DNA of 64,000 nucleotides from Celoporthe dispersa (GCA_016584495.1 WAID01000003.1:992001-1056000); one strand, 5' to 3'. Counted from the first letter of the stretch, positions 10,512 to 22,516 are shown. A program made the numbers and translations. Notes: a model not told the origin generated them from the letters alone.

Positions 10512-12098
10512 GCATCGGAATGTCCCGTCCTGAATGCTCGCGCTATGTTCCCTGTGCGGCTAGAAGTGATGCTACTACAGCATCTGTCAAAGGGAAGTAA
10601 GTCGTGTCACGCTCGGGGAGCTGACCCAACCGCGACCCGAATGCCTTTCCGGGTCTCCAGCCACTCTCCAGCCGTAGCCATCCCGCCACAGCAAGATGCT
10701 CAGATGAGCTGGAATCAAGCGATGGTTCCCGAGGATCACGATGGCAACAACAGCAACAGTGGTTCCGCGACCAAGAAGGTGTTCGCTTGTGCGGGGAGAA
10801 ACTGTCATGCCGCCCGCGCTGATCTCCGTTGCAGGGACCGCAAAGCCTTCGCTGTAAAGCGGCGATCTGATATCGAAGTGTGGGACACATGGCTCTGCTG
10901 TTGGTCTGGCTTTGATGACCTCGAGGCACGTCGCAATAAGTTCTTCCCTTCGAATCTGCTGACATTCTTGTATCCTCATACTCAGGCCGGCAATGCCTTC
11001 TCGTCTTCGTCAGGATCGCGTCAGCCCACAAGCGCTGTCCATCGCGAAAGACCTCAAGCGTACCCTTCCCTCGTTGGGTTCAGGCCTAGTCCTGTTGTCA
11101 TCATCACCACCCTCCAACCAGAAGAACGACGGACGAGTGCGTCAGAGCGAGAGGAAGTCGCCTACCCGGTCCGCCAGGAGAGCGAGACTTGGCGAATGCT
11201 CAACGATGGGACTGGCGGCTGGGAGCCGTCTGTTAGTAGGAGCAAGGCTTGGTGAGATTATAGGGTGTCGTTGAGAGGGATCCGCCGTCGGAGCATGCGC
11301 ACAGTTTTTATCACCATTTCGACATCCTCGTGTACTGAGACAAGACAGACAGCGCAGCGATACAGCAACAGGGTAACGTCCTACTACTTGCTGAAGATGT
11401 GGAGTACGAACGAATGCTGAATGACATGCGACCCCGGTCATGAACTTGGTACCCGCTGTGACCAGTCCATCAGGTTGGAGAGACCCGGTCCACAAGCTCA
11501 GGCACGACCAAGGAGAACCCAAGTCGTCGAGATCACCCTACAACCGAGGATTTTAACAGTACCGAGCGGGCTATGACGTCCACGCGAGTAGTGTTGGGGC
11601 GTCCCGAGGCCGTCACTGTCGCCTCCCAAAGTTCTCGGACGGTACTGTCGAGATGTGCCAGAGAGCTGATGCACAGGCCAGAGAAGAGGACGATGTCCCA
11701 CACACAACGTAATCTCCATCATCATGGGCTCGAGCCGTCTTCAGGACCGTGGCCACGTGATGAAGACCAAGCCTGAGTGCACATCCCGAAAAGAACCCTC
11801 TCGACCGATCCGAATCCACGACAAAGCACAGCAGCGCCTACATCAAAGAAGCCATTTTACTTGACACAACAATGTCTTCATATTCCGAAATAGTACTTGT
11901 GCGAGGGCCGGTGACCCACCAAATAAGTAGCCCGTGCGTGCTGGTAGCATATGGCTTTCTGTGAATAGCCTCAGCCAGCTGGCCTTCTGCTTTCCTTTCC
12001 TTTCCTCCTTGTTTCTGTAACACAGCCGTTTTCGATGGTGTTCGAGAACGCTGCCCAGGATGCGGCACTTGCTATTGCAACATAGCTTTACCGTTCAA
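10512..12098. other. Intergenic, no convincing gene
   Basis: About 1.6 kb between the kinase and the end of the P450. Plus-strand frames at 10545-11255 (236 codons) and 10993-11274 (93 codons, Arg/Ser-rich) are open but unrecognised and overlap each other, which argues against both. Confidence 0.4.
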
Positions 12099-14041
12099 TC
12101 AACGCCTCTTGCTTAAGATCATGCCCATCTCGCTCTGTCTGGTCAGCCATCCACCAGAGACGACCCAATCTCTCTCTGGATCCTCAAGAGTTATGTCGAA
12201 GTTCCGATAGAGCTCTACAATTATCTTTGTAAGCTGCATCATCGCAAGATTTTTGCCAATGCAGTTCCTTGCGCCGGCGCCAAACTGTAGTCCAAGTATT
12301 AGATGGCTTTTCAGAATACACGTAGTGGACTGACAGGAGAATTTACCGTGAACATGTTTGTTCTCATCCGTGAGAGATCCTTGGGATCACTGTCGATCCA
12401 CCGTTCGGGTCGAAAATCCTCCGCATCATCCCCAAAAATGCCTTTATCGCGGTTCACAACCCAGCAATTCACCCCGATAATGGTATCCTCTGGGACAAAG
12501 CGTCCATGGAGCATCACCCCGCCCTTCGGGGGTCCGGCGCTCAAGGATAAGTCCTGTACTCGGGTGGATTCTGAGGGCTTCATTTGTAACAGCCAGTCTG
12601 CATAATTACATGGCGGATTTAGCAAGTACCTTTCGCGGACGGGTGCCTTGATGCTGCTTACAGGTAAGTCAACGCCGTGATCTCTGAGTACTTGGACGTC
12701 TCTGACAATTGCGCGTCGTCTATCTCCTTTTGTAATTTTCTCTGAATAGCAAGATTCTTGGCGAGATAATACACTACAGCGCGTAGCGTGATTGCAACCA
12801 CGTCGTGCGCAGTGACACTGCCTAGGGTATTAGCTCTGGGGTGTCTCTTGTGTGCTAGGCTGTTGTATTACTTACACATTGATATATGCCGCAGCTATGA
12901 CATCTCTGATGGTGAACTTCTCGGGGGTAGCTTCGTGCAGAGCCAGGAACGAGTTCAGCATGTCATTCGAATCGGTCGGGTTCGCTTGGCGGTCCTTGAC
13001 GAGCTGGAGAGCAAACTGCATGTTTTTCCATTGTATTGTCAAAAGGGCGTCATGATAACGACACAAATGTTCATCCTTACCTTGAAGAGTGGGTTTTCCT
13101 CCCGTGCCCCGGTGAAGAAGTGCTTGAATTTGGTCCATGCCCGCTCGACTGTGGTAATTTGGCCCCACTACTTACTCAAAGGTATCAGCCAGGACTGCGC
13201 AAAATATGCATTCCAGGCAGAGGTATTCTTACGACTGCAAAGTACATCATCTGTTCGTGGTCTAAGTGGCAGACACCATCGACATCGGTCCCAGATTCCA
13301 TGAAACCCAACTTCCTAGAAAAGTTAACGGCACCGAGGGAATCGAACGCATAATATTGTAGCCAAGCAGCCAGATCGACAGGCGCTGAGGTGTTAGGGCC
13401 AATAATGTCGTTCATTTTGGACATGAAGAGTTGTGTACAATCATCAAGATGGAACTCGAGGGTTGATACTGCCGTTGTAGTATACAGGCTCCCCATGGTG
13501 CGCTTGAGCGCTGCGTGGTATTCCGCATCTTGGGTGGAAAAGACGTTATGCAAGTCTGAGCCTTCGAATTTTGGTTGCAGGATGCCGTAAATGCTAGACT
13601 ATAGAACTTGTCAACACTCATAAGACTCAAAATTTCGACGATGAAGATAGTGGCTGTTGAGAATACCTTTGTGAAGCCGCTCCTAGACCGGTGGACCACT
13701 TGGATCGCCTCCATACTCGAAGCTGAGATATGATTAGGCCCAATCCTCACCAGGGGCCCATACTTCTTGTGTAAGTCGGTGTTGACAAAAGGCATCTGCT
13801 CCCGACGAACCACGCTCCATTTCCAGAGGCTGGTGAACTTGGCCAGAAGAGGACCGGGGATCTTGTTGAGTCCGTGATAGTAGTAGGTTCGCAGGAGGTA
13901 AACGAGAATGACGGCAAGGGTTGTAAACCAAAGGTTGTTCGCTCTAGGGGCGAGCTCCGGAAAGGAAAAGTACTGTTGGGATGATTCGGTCCGAGGACCG
14001 CTGCCCATAACACTCAATACGGATGAAGAGGGCCGACTCAT
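12099..14041 (-). CDS. Cytochrome P450 monooxygenase, one frameshift
   Basis: Start at 14041. An N-terminal membrane anchor (LWFTTLAVILVYLLRTYYYH) is followed by the proline-rich KIPGPLLAKFTSLWKW. Then come the I-helix region (YINV|VTAHDVVAITLRAV), the K-helix ExxR as NEALRIHP, the PERF-like FRPERWI, and the heme ligand motif FGAGARNCIGKN. Exons (minus): 14041-13667, 13598-13233, 13167-13081, 13015-12876, 12817-12662, 12597-12347, 12284-12099; introns are 58-68 bp. The product is about 519 residues, a normal length. One extra base in the run at 12521-12524 shifts the frame between ERRTPEG and GGVMLHG; everything else fits. The usual AGxDTT of the I helix reads TAHDVV, so the oxygen-activation threonine is absent. 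An ER-bound oxidase of the adjacent prenylated product is the likely role. Confidence 0.88.
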
Positions 14042-15443
14042 TTTGCTCCTTGTAGTTGCACAATAGAAGAATGGCCGGGAGCATAGGGTGGGTTCGGCAA
14101 GCGTTATGGCTAGCTAAGGATGCTAACAAAGCCTCCTAAGCGGTTGATGAATATGATCTGAACCTGGAATACACGATAGAGACGAATTAAGCATGAATGT
14201 TGTAATTTGCTAACTCCTGGCTTTGAGCTCGAAGACCTGCTGCTAGAATCTCAGCCTCAAGTGCATTGACGTGTCGATAAAGGCCACTCACTCTATTTTG
14301 ACCCGGGGTGAAACGTTGTCACAAGAGACAAGATCGAGATCTTTAGACAGGCGGGTGAAAGTTTTTCTTTCGATCACGCATTATTTTTCGTAGGCCACCC
14401 GTGAGGCATGCAAGGTGAGGAAATGGTCCATCTTATTCCTATTCTCACCTGCCTTTCCAAGTTATCAGGTCCGAGTCCACGCCCCCAAAAGAAACTACAC
14501 CAGTAAGGGAGGATGCTGCCAAGTCAGAAATATGCACAAGACAACCAGAGTCATAACTTGTACTGCGCCATAATACCACCCTAAGCCACTTTTAGGACCG
14601 TGAACGTGTCGATGAAACCCCTGGCGGAATGGGAAAGGATTGATGGTTCGACTTCGGATGGTTAGCATCCATTCTACGGATGTGTGGGGAGTGATACTGC
14701 GCTGATTGCCATGCATGGTAACAAGCCCCATTTTTTGTTGGAGCCAGTACATGACAAGGAAGGAGTTCTTACTCCTGATACTATGACATATTCAGCGAGA
14801 GTGCAAAGTCCCTAATATGTACTTAAATCGGTGGGTGGCCCTGTTATCTTCTGAATGTAACCGCTGGGTCTAAGTATTTTAGGAGCCTTGGGGGCTACGT
14901 ATTTGTGACCATTACGATGTGCTCCGATTACTTCACACGGGTCCTAGGAGTACGGATCTTGTTGATATGGTGCATGAGGAACTAGTCATGAAATCTTCCC
15001 CTGTTCTTTTGCCACAGACGAATAAGCGTGCCACGAGTTGTCCCTTTTGATTGTAAGAGCGCCAAGAAACAACCTGCTCCTGTGAGAACTCTGTCCGCCC
15101 ATCACCCACCCCCCCTGCGATGAAGTTGTGCTCCGCCCATGCCCAGACTCATTCTTCGCGCCTGGTTAACACGATTAGTACCATGCAGCATCTAAGGTGG
15201 CCCCATTTGTTCTTCTCCAGAGGTATCTACGCCTTCAGATATGCCCTCCTACCCCTCATAGTTGTCATCTTGCCATGGATCGAGCTTAGACCACATATAG
15301 GCGGCTGTCCCAACATTTTTCTCCTTCTCTCTAACCAGCCATCTTGCAAATCTCGAGTTTGAACTTTCTGTGCCCCTTGTACCATCATGTTACCTCCTCG
15401 ACATGCTTAGGTTCACGAGTTTCTCATCCCAAAATAATTCGCA
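14042..15443. promoter_or_regulatory. Divergent promoter region between P450 and prenyltransferase
   Basis: 1.4 kb with no convincing gene, lying between two outward-facing genes, so it should hold both promoters and could coordinate them. I see no perfect operator motif that I would name. Confidence 0.4.
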
Positions 15444-16898
15444 ATGTTGTCATCATGGTCCAGCTGCTTCATGGACGAAATCCGATCCTGGAGATTGTCT
15501 TTGGGATTTTCCCGGGGGTCCTCAACGGCCGGGGTGAAAAAAGCCACCTATAGCCCTGTCAGCTCTGAGAAACTTGCCATGTGGCACAAAGTCAACCTGG
15601 AACATACGGGTCTTGAAGGTATACACCACCACTTCTGGTGGAGTAAGCATACCGGAAGGGCCCTCGCTATTGTCCTCTACAATGCTGGATATTCCTCAGA
15701 CTTGCAGTATCGGGACTTGAAATTCTTTTCTCAAATCGTGGCTCCCTCTCTTGGCATCTCGCCAGAGACCACAGCAGATGGCATGCCGCGATGGCCAAGC
15801 TTCATGACTGACGATGGGACCCCTCTTGAGCTAAGCTGGGACTGGGGTACAGACGGCAACACACCGAAGGTACGATATTCCATCGAGCCGATCAGCCTTG
15901 AAGCAGGCACTTCGCTCGACCCTGGCAATCTCAAAGCTGCTCCCGCTTTCCAAGAACAGCTGACGCGCTTTTTGCCGGACATGAACCTGGAATGGTTCAA
16001 CCACTTCGAAACGTTTTTCAAATCTCGCAACACAAATGTGGACGAATTCATCCAAGACGCAGAAGACCACAATACCTCCATTTTTTACGCGTTCGATCTA
16101 TCAGCTCGCGACATCACAGTCAAAACCTACTTCTTTCCAAAGACAAGAGCGAAAGCATACGGCATATCACACCTCGACATCATTTCACAGGCCATCACCT
16201 CTGCTCCATACGTCACGAAAGACAACCTGAAGGCTTGGTCTACGTTCCTGGACTTCTGCTCCGAACCCAGCAACACTGCTTTGGAACATGAAATGTTGGC
16301 TATTGACCACATTGAACCGCTAAAATCACGGCTCAAAATTTACTTTCGCTGCCGCGAGACTACTCTACAATCTGTCATCGACGTAATGTCACTAGGAGGA
16401 CGTATTACGAACCCAAAGCTTTACGAAGGGCTCAGTCATCTCGCTAGGCTGTGGGGCGCCTTATTCGAAGCCGACATGGGCCCAGACCAGCCGCTTGGAG
16501 ATGCTGGCCACCGTACCGCAGGGATACTCTACAATGTTGAGTTCAAAGTCGGTGACTCTTTACCAGTCGCAAAGGTCTACCTGCCTGTCCGGCACTATTC
16601 GAGCAGCGATGAGGCGGTCATCAGAGGATTGAGCGAGTATTTTGAGTATCACAACAGGAGCAAATATATGCCCGAGTACATCGACACCATGCGAACACTC
16701 TTAGCTTCTCCTGCATCGCTGGACAACTTGGGAGACTCTAAGCTGAAAACGGTCATGGATATGAGATCGACTGGACCCTGTTCAAGAGCTCATACCTACA
16801 TTGGATGCGCAATTCGGCCAGATGGGAGTCTCCGAGTGGTTTCATATTTCAAGCCGACGATAGCAAACTCTGTATCGTCCTTGGCTGAAGTTAAATAG
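15444..16898 (+). CDS. DMATS-type aromatic prenyltransferase
   Basis: A single uninterrupted exon of 484 codons from ATG 15444 to TAG 16896-16898. It has the layout of the fungal tryptophan dimethylallyltransferase (DMATS) family: MWHKVNLEHTG near the start, FFSQIVAPSLG, GTPLELSWDW (the Glu in this motif contacts the aromatic acceptor in characterised members), YFRCRETTLQSVIDVMSLGG in the middle, and VAKVYLPVRHY toward the end. Members transfer a C5 prenyl unit from DMAPP to indole, tyrosine or other phenolic rings, without metal and in the cytosol. The family is usually 400-480 residues, so the gene looks complete. It is the one core biosynthetic enzyme here with no frameshift. The acceptor cannot be read from sequence; with PAL and an A-T-R enzyme beside it, a phenylpropanoid ring is a reasonable guess. 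Confidence 0.9.
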   Translation: MLSSWSSCFMDEIRSWRLSLGFSRGSSTAGVKKATYSPVSSEKLAMWHKVNLEHTGLEGIHHHFWWSKHTGRALAIVLYNAGYSSDLQYRDLKFFSQIVAPSLGISPETTADGMPRWPSFMTDDGTPLELSWDWGTDGNTPKVRYSIEPISLEAGTSLDPGNLKAAPAFQEQLTRFLPDMNLEWFNHFETFFKSRNTNVDEFIQDAEDHNTSIFYAFDLSARDITVKTYFFPKTRAKAYGISHLDIISQAITSAPYVTKDNLKAWSTFLDFCSEPSNTALEHEMLAIDHIEPLKSRLKIYFRCRETTLQSVIDVMSLGGRITNPKLYEGLSHLARLWGALFEADMGPDQPLGDAGHRTAGILYNVEFKVGDSLPVAKVYLPVRHYSSSDEAVIRGLSEYFEYHNRSKYMPEYIDTMRTLLASPASLDNLGDSKLKTVMDMRSTGPCSRAHTYIGCAIRPDGSLRVVSYFKPTIANSVSSLAEVK

Positions 16899-17571
16899 AT
16901 ATAATAGGGATTCCTGATCATTATGAAAACATAGAAAAAGCAACATTTTTCGGGCTGGTATTCTCTGCGTACGTACGAAATGAACGTCAAGAATCATGAA
17001 TTGGACAGAATGTTCAGGCAACGCTGACGCGGCAGCCTCCTCCGCTTTGGCGAGCTCATTATCTTGCAGAATGCAGGATGCGTATGGTCAGGCTGTATAC
17101 AGTATCAAAAAGTAGAACGGAGGCATGTATCTACATACTTCTCAGTAATTCCACCGTGCGGAGCCACTGAAGGATGCTGACAGCAGTAGCGCACATGCAG
17201 AGCGAGGACTCCGGGAATAAAAACCTCATAGTACACTCTGAATTCAGGGTTCTTTTGTTCCATGCTCCAGGGCAAATTGTACTTCAACCCACCTTGAAGG
17301 TGGATGTAATGAAACATAAGTCCTATTTGCATACCTGTTCTATTGCTTGACGCATCTTATCATGTTACATCCAATATTGAGACATGGCGCTACCAGTATT
17401 GGCCCGGGGCCTGTTCCGCCTTTCTGTTCCGGTACTATTATCACACTGAAACAAGCCGTTGTGGGCTTTGTGATAGCGATCATACATCATACCAATCACA
17501 GGACATATGCTTGATAAACGAGATTTGGACCCAAAAAGTTCCAACCCCTCTCCTTCTTTAGTTCAGGTGCA

Positions 17572-17981
17572 TGCGAGCACTAAAAGATGACCATCCCCAG
17601 TGCTCACTAGAAATTGTATAGTCTATATGGACAGGAAGGATTCGCGCGCCGACCCTGAGCTCTACAATCCGAGCTGTAGAGCTCATTAATGCGAGGCTGG
17701 TAACTGGTAATAGTGCCGTTTCGCAAATTATATCTGATTACCAATGCCGTTTAGTATTGTGGCTGGTTGTGGATGCTCGTAGCGGCGAATCGCTCGTAGC
17801 TGCGGGGGGGAAAAGTAGGAAGCACTGGGTCCCTACTATTCAAATAATCCAGGTCTTGCTTGCTTATCAATAACTGACGAAATAGAGATTCTGGGCCCAT
17901 CATCTATGCGAGCACTAGAAGGATGACTGTCCCCAGTCTTACCGGAAATGATACCGTTTATCTGAACAGGAAGGACTCGCA
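17572..17981. repeat. Imperfect 75 bp direct repeat upstream of PAL
   Basis: Copy 1 at 17572-17646 and copy 2 at 17907-17981 share TGCGAGCACTA at the start, TCCCCAGT in the middle and ACAGGAAGGA plus TCGC at the end, with several substitutions and small indels. They could be a duplicated promoter segment or remnants of a repeat family. Confidence 0.6.
17657..17684. repeat. Perfect 10 bp hairpin
   Basis: GAGCTCTACA (17657-17666) and TGTAGAGCTC (17675-17684) are exact reverse complements separated by 8 bases. It lies between the two copies of the direct repeat. It could be an operator or terminator, or chance. Confidence 0.5.
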
Positions 17982-18407
17982 TAAGGTGGATCAACGTACC
18001 ACACGACTGCATTGTTCTATTCTATCTATGTGACCGAGCCGAGGGCCTCACGTCACCCACCCTCAACGCTGCCTGCGTTGTTGACCGCTACTATCACGCG
18101 GATCCGTCGGGGAGGTGTTTGGGAGGGTAAACTATCGGAAAACTCGTACTTGCGCCTATCGACCCGAAGCGTACCGACTTGCTTAGTTTGTAGGTACTAC
18201 GTAGGCTCTTCTCTGAGAAGGAGGTTTTGGCGTGCTGCTCGTCATGCAGCAAGCGAGTTCCATGAACTCGCCACTGATTCAGAAGTGCACGCCGCTCGAG
18301 CCTATGCGAAATCCTTATGCCCATGTCAGACACCTTAACTTGCTCTATAGACACATTCTGAGAGGGTTTTTATCGCGCTCTGTGACAGTCGTTTCGTACA
18401 AGCCACA

Positions 18408-20731
18408 ATGAACCATACCGAGCTCGTTCTCAAAGAGTTTCAAGTTCTTGACAGCCTTGTTCGTGGAGTGGACCAGAGCTCCATCTTGCTCACCGGCCAT
18501 GACTTGACGATCCCACAAATCGTCTTTTGTTTCCCGGTAGGTTTCTCTGAGCTCACTGCTTGATATCCGAGTCTGCTCTAACCCAGCCTCTATACAGACA
18601 CCCTGGAAATGCAAGTACAGATGTTTTCTCCTGCCGCATTTCAGTCCATGGAAAGAAGCCTGAACGTGCTGGGGCAAAAGATTCGAGACGGAGATATCAT
18701 CTATGGTATGGACAAAGCAGCATTCCAATGATTTCGTAACCTAATTTCTTGGTGCCCAAGGTGTGAATACTGGGTTTGGAGGATCCGCAGATCTTCGCAC
18801 CAAGAAGGCCGTTGAGCTACAACGGGCTCTCATCAGAGAGCTACATTATGGTGTATTACCTCGGGGGCCCAGAGACCACCAGGCAGCTCCGTCGAAAGGG
18901 CCCTGGACCAAGTACCAGCATGATTTGTCCTTGGACAGCAATGACTCCTCCAACTACTTGCCTTGGTCTTGGACGCGCGCCGCGATCCTCATTCGCATCA
19001 ACTCTCTGGTATCGGGATGCTCGGCGGTGCGACCCGTGATTGTTGAGAGGATGCAGGACCTCCTGCGATACGACATTGTCCCAATGATACCTATGCGGGG
19101 GAGTATTTCTGCTTCAGGAGATCTTAGCCCTCTCTCTTACATTACCGGTGCCATTCAGGGAAAACCAACTATTCGTATTTTGTCTCGCGGCCATGAGGCT
19201 GTGTATGCTGATACCGCCTTCGCGGATGCCGGCCTGGAGCCTGTGACACTACAAGCCAAAGAAGGGCTCGCCATGACGAACGGTACAGCTATATCAGCCG
19301 CCACCGCAACCCTGGCTCTCCACGACACTCATTGTCTCGCCATCATGGCGCAGGTCCTTACGGCGATGACCGTTGAGGCTTTGACTGGGACCACAGAAAG
19401 CTTTCATCCATTCTTTTCTGAGACGCGACCTCACCCTGGCCAGGTAGGTTCTTGAACACCTTTCTGCCCCTGTGTCCCGTCAAGTGAGCTGACATCGCAA
19501 TGTGAAGATCGAATCTGCTCGCAACATCCTTGCGTTCCTGACAGGCTCTCAGCTCGTAAAAGTCAACAATGGCGCCGAGTCTTCACTTCGTCAAGACAGA
19601 TATTCCATCAGAACTGCGCCCCAGTGGCTGGGCCCTATCTTGGAAGATCTTGTGCTAGCCCACCGACAGATATCCGTCGAGTGCAACTCTGCCACTGATA
19701 ATCCCCTGGTGACGGCGGAGGGAGAAATCCTCCACGGCGGGAACTTTCAAGCCAAGTCAGTGACCTCGGCAATGGAGAAGACGAGGCAGGGCATCCAGGG
19801 CATTGGTCGCATGCTCTTCTCACAATGCACCGAGATTATCAACCCGTCGACGAACAGAGGCCTTCCCCCAAATCTTATTGCTGAGGACCCAAGCACTACG
19901 CTCATCTTCAAGGGGACCGACCTCAACATTGCTGCGTTGTCTGCGGAGCTGGGCTTCCTCGCCAACCCCGTGAACCATGTGCAGACGGCCGAAATGGGAA
20001 ACCAGTCCCTAAACTCTCTGGCTCTCATCTCCGCTCGGTACACCCACACGGCGAACGAGGTTCTCTCGCAGCTCATGGCCGCACATCTCGTCGCTGTCTG
20101 CCAGGCCTTGGACCTTCGAGCCTGTCATATCCAATTTCTGGATATGTATCGGGCCCCCTTTCCTTGAGCTGGTTCATAAACATTATGCCACGACCAATGG
20201 ACACGATGTTTCGTCGATATCTCCGCAGCCGGCTCTAGATCCCACTGACGAGCTCTCGGAACTGCTGTGGTCCCAGCTCTTGAAGTCCTTGGACATGACA
20301 ACCAGCCTGGATGCGGAGGAACGGTTCTCTACAATAGCAAAGTCTTTACGTCTCATTCCCTGGATCGCCCGCAGCTCACTACTGCGGCCACATTCCTCAG
20401 TCAACTGGACAGTTTTACCCGAGAGCTCGACCTCTCGATGAAAGAGATATGGTGTGCTCACAGAGATGCCTACTTAGTACATGGCGACGCAAGTCCTGTG
20501 CTAGGAAAAGCCTCCAGGGCTGTATACACATTCCTGCGCCATACGCTCAAGGTTCCTTTCATGGCGACAAGAAATATAAGGACACCCGCTGCAGAGGACT
20601 TCAGCACTGGCTTGGGGACCGCCGAAACCCAGGCCCCGACAGTGGGTTCCTATACCGCCACCGTATATCGCGCCTTAAGAGATGGTACTTTGGCAAAAGT
20701 GGCAATAGATATTCTTACAAGTTGTTCGTAG
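18408..20731 (+). CDS. Phenylalanine/tyrosine/histidine ammonia-lyase family protein (PAL-like), frame disturbed
   Basis: Start at ATG 18408 (MNHTELVLKEFQVL). Visible in order: LTGHDLTIPQIV, IIYGVNTGFGGSAD (catalytic Tyr), GSISASGDLSPLSY with the Ala-Ser-Gly that forms the MIO cofactor (codons 19111-19119), LRQDRYSIRTAPQWLGP, ISVECNSATDNPLV, and the C-terminal LGKASRAVYTFLRHTLKVPF. Introns at about 18537-18597, 18706-18760 and 19444-19507; the first does not fit in phase by one base. An extra base near 20154-20163 throws the frame out, and the original frame returns by about 20345, so a stretch of about 60 residues (LELVHKHYATTNG to DAEERFSTIAKS) sits in another frame. Rejoined, the length is about 714 residues, normal for fungal PAL. 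Expected reaction: L-Phe (or Tyr) to cinnamate (or coumarate) plus ammonia. Broken gene or sequence error is undecided. Confidence 0.85.
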
Positions 20732-21076
20732 ATGTCGAGGCACAATCTGGCTCAGTTATCTTTGCGAGACAGAAGCATTTGGGGAGGATAGATAGAATAG
20801 ATAAACAGTTCCAACGCCCGGCAAGAACAATGAGATGAAGACAGGTGAAGGACACAAAAAGTTCGATAAGAATCGGCATAGACGAAAGTGTTCTAGATAA
20901 ACAAATCGCATACAGTAAACATACAGATCATATATATATATATATATTTCTTTGTGCTTCTCAATAGCAGCTATTTGTCATCCCCGACTCTACTTTCTAA
21001 CAGTCTAAACATCTATGGATACACACATGGTAATATGTAATCTTCATCGATTCGTATATGTCAATCATTGAAGTAA
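20732..21076. other. Short convergent intergenic region with (TA)n
   Basis: 345 bp between the PAL stop and the stop-proximal end of the membrane protein. It is AT-rich, with a short (TA)n run at about 20933-20947. No gene is seen; both 3' UTRs probably lie here. Confidence 0.5.
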
Positions 21077-22516
21077 TTATATTACATGTAGCTGGCGCGG
21101 CGCTCCCAAGGCTGCCAGCAAACAAAAAAAAGAAAAAAAGAAGCAAGACACACATACTATGACTGGACGACGGGCCATAATATCATTGAGAGACCTCCCG
21201 TGCCACGTTCCAGGTAAATTCTTTCCTGACATTGATTCCACGCTCGTGGCCCGGTCGCATGGCGTTATCACCGCTTCCAACAACGGCCACGTGACTCTGG
21301 GCCTGGGTTCCGTCCGAGTCCAGGTCCTGTAAAGGATGAAATTGTCATCTCCACGCGATTTCGGCTGGCCAGACGACTTGGGACCCGTGCGGCGGTGCGG
21401 CGTCTGGGCGTGGAGGGCCGAGCTCCCGGCAGATGCGTATTTACTGGACACAATGTTGAGGGTCCGTCGGAACAAGGGCCAAAGGGAGGGCATGCAGGCA
21501 GAGATGAGGATGACCCCTGGCTCAGCACACGTCCAAGACATGAGCTCTACCGAGGCCCAGGTGTCGTCTGAAAAGGCGTTGAGTTTGAAAAAGTAGTAGA
21601 GACGGATCACGGAGGCGACGCAGCCGCTGTGCAAAGATTTCTGTCAGCGAGGGCGACTTTTTTAGGGGGGATGCACAGATAAAAGGATCGGGTTGGCAGT
21701 GCGCGTATAATGATGAGAATTGATAGCTGCATGAAAGAGAGGGAGGAAGGGAAGGGGGAAGTGAGGTTTTCCTTACAGGGAACCGACAACAAAGACGCCG
21801 CATAATGCTGCTCTCTGTTTCCTGGGCATCTGGAGTCTCCAGATCATGGGCGCCGGGATCACCAGCAGTGCCACGTCGTGCGCGAGGTTCGGAACGCTGA
21901 GCCAGCGGTAGAAGGCCAGGCGGTCGAAGCAGGAGCCGTCTAGCGATGTGTCCCAAAGATAGGCGACGGGATGGCACTGGAAGATCACGGCGATCAACAC
22001 TCCGAACCACCACATCCACAAGTATGTAATCAGTCCATACAGAACCCAGCGGAGCCAGCGCTGGATTTGGAAAATTCGCAGGTAGAAAAGGAGAATCGAC
22101 GTCTTCTCCGTGGCCAGTATGCAGAGGTAGAGAATCTCCATGCTGAACAGCGTCTGCGACCAATATGCCAATCCTTCTGGATGATGAAGCAGAACCCAAT
22201 CCTCATGCCTTCCTACGTCTCCTAGCATGACGCCTTTGGGGGGAGAATCAACAGTCAGCGGTGGAGCGAGGCGGAAAGGACAGGGGAGAAGGGCGAAGCT
22301 GGGGGAGAACATGAACATACTGCAGATGAGGTTGGCGCAGAGACCCATCATCATGACCCATGCAGGTATCATCAGCCAGTCGTCCAGGAAGATGGGCCGG
22401 CGCATGGTCCGGTGCGAGATGAACCGCATTGCAACAAAGAAAGAACACAAAACCATGAAGACAACAGCCGCCGCGATGGCGTTGCCTCCACGATCGGCGT
22501 CGATATCGTACGCCAT
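21077..22516 (-). CDS. PTH11-like / fungal rhodopsin-domain integral membrane protein
   Basis: Start at 22516 (MAYDIDADRGGN). The first helix is followed by FLDDWLMIPAWVMMMGL, the DDWL motif typical of the fungal rhodopsin-domain (PTH11-like) family. Further helices follow, then a loop with FQCHPVAYLWD and SCFDR (the conserved loop cysteines) and the segment VASVIRLYYFF. Introns: 22320-22234 (87 bp, phase 1) and 21776-21627 (150 bp, phase 2, acceptor TTTGCACAG). After FILYR near 21330 the reading becomes doubtful: the alternative frame gives GINVRKEFTWNVAREVSQ ending at about 21183, which looks more like the usual family C-terminus, so the last 50-85 codons are uncertain. Such proteins are seven-helix plasma-membrane proteins, some acting as receptors. 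One is often found in metabolite clusters, but its role here is unknown. Confidence 0.75.

Larger units (their letters stand above)
16899..18407. other. Intergenic between prenyltransferase and PAL
   Basis: 1.5 kb without a convincing gene. It contains an imperfect 75 bp direct repeat and a perfect hairpin, listed separately, and the PAL promoter. Confidence 0.45.

Noticed and set aside
10545..11274. Overlapping plus-strand ORFs of 236 and 93 codons
   Set aside because: They overlap in different frames and neither shows a domain or a supported start.
14495..15362. Short ORFs between P450 and prenyltransferase
   Set aside because: Under 90 codons, no motifs; the region is better explained as a divergent promoter.
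18345..18728. 127-codon minus-strand ORF
   Set aside because: Lies antisense to the PAL N-terminal exons, whose motifs are conserved.
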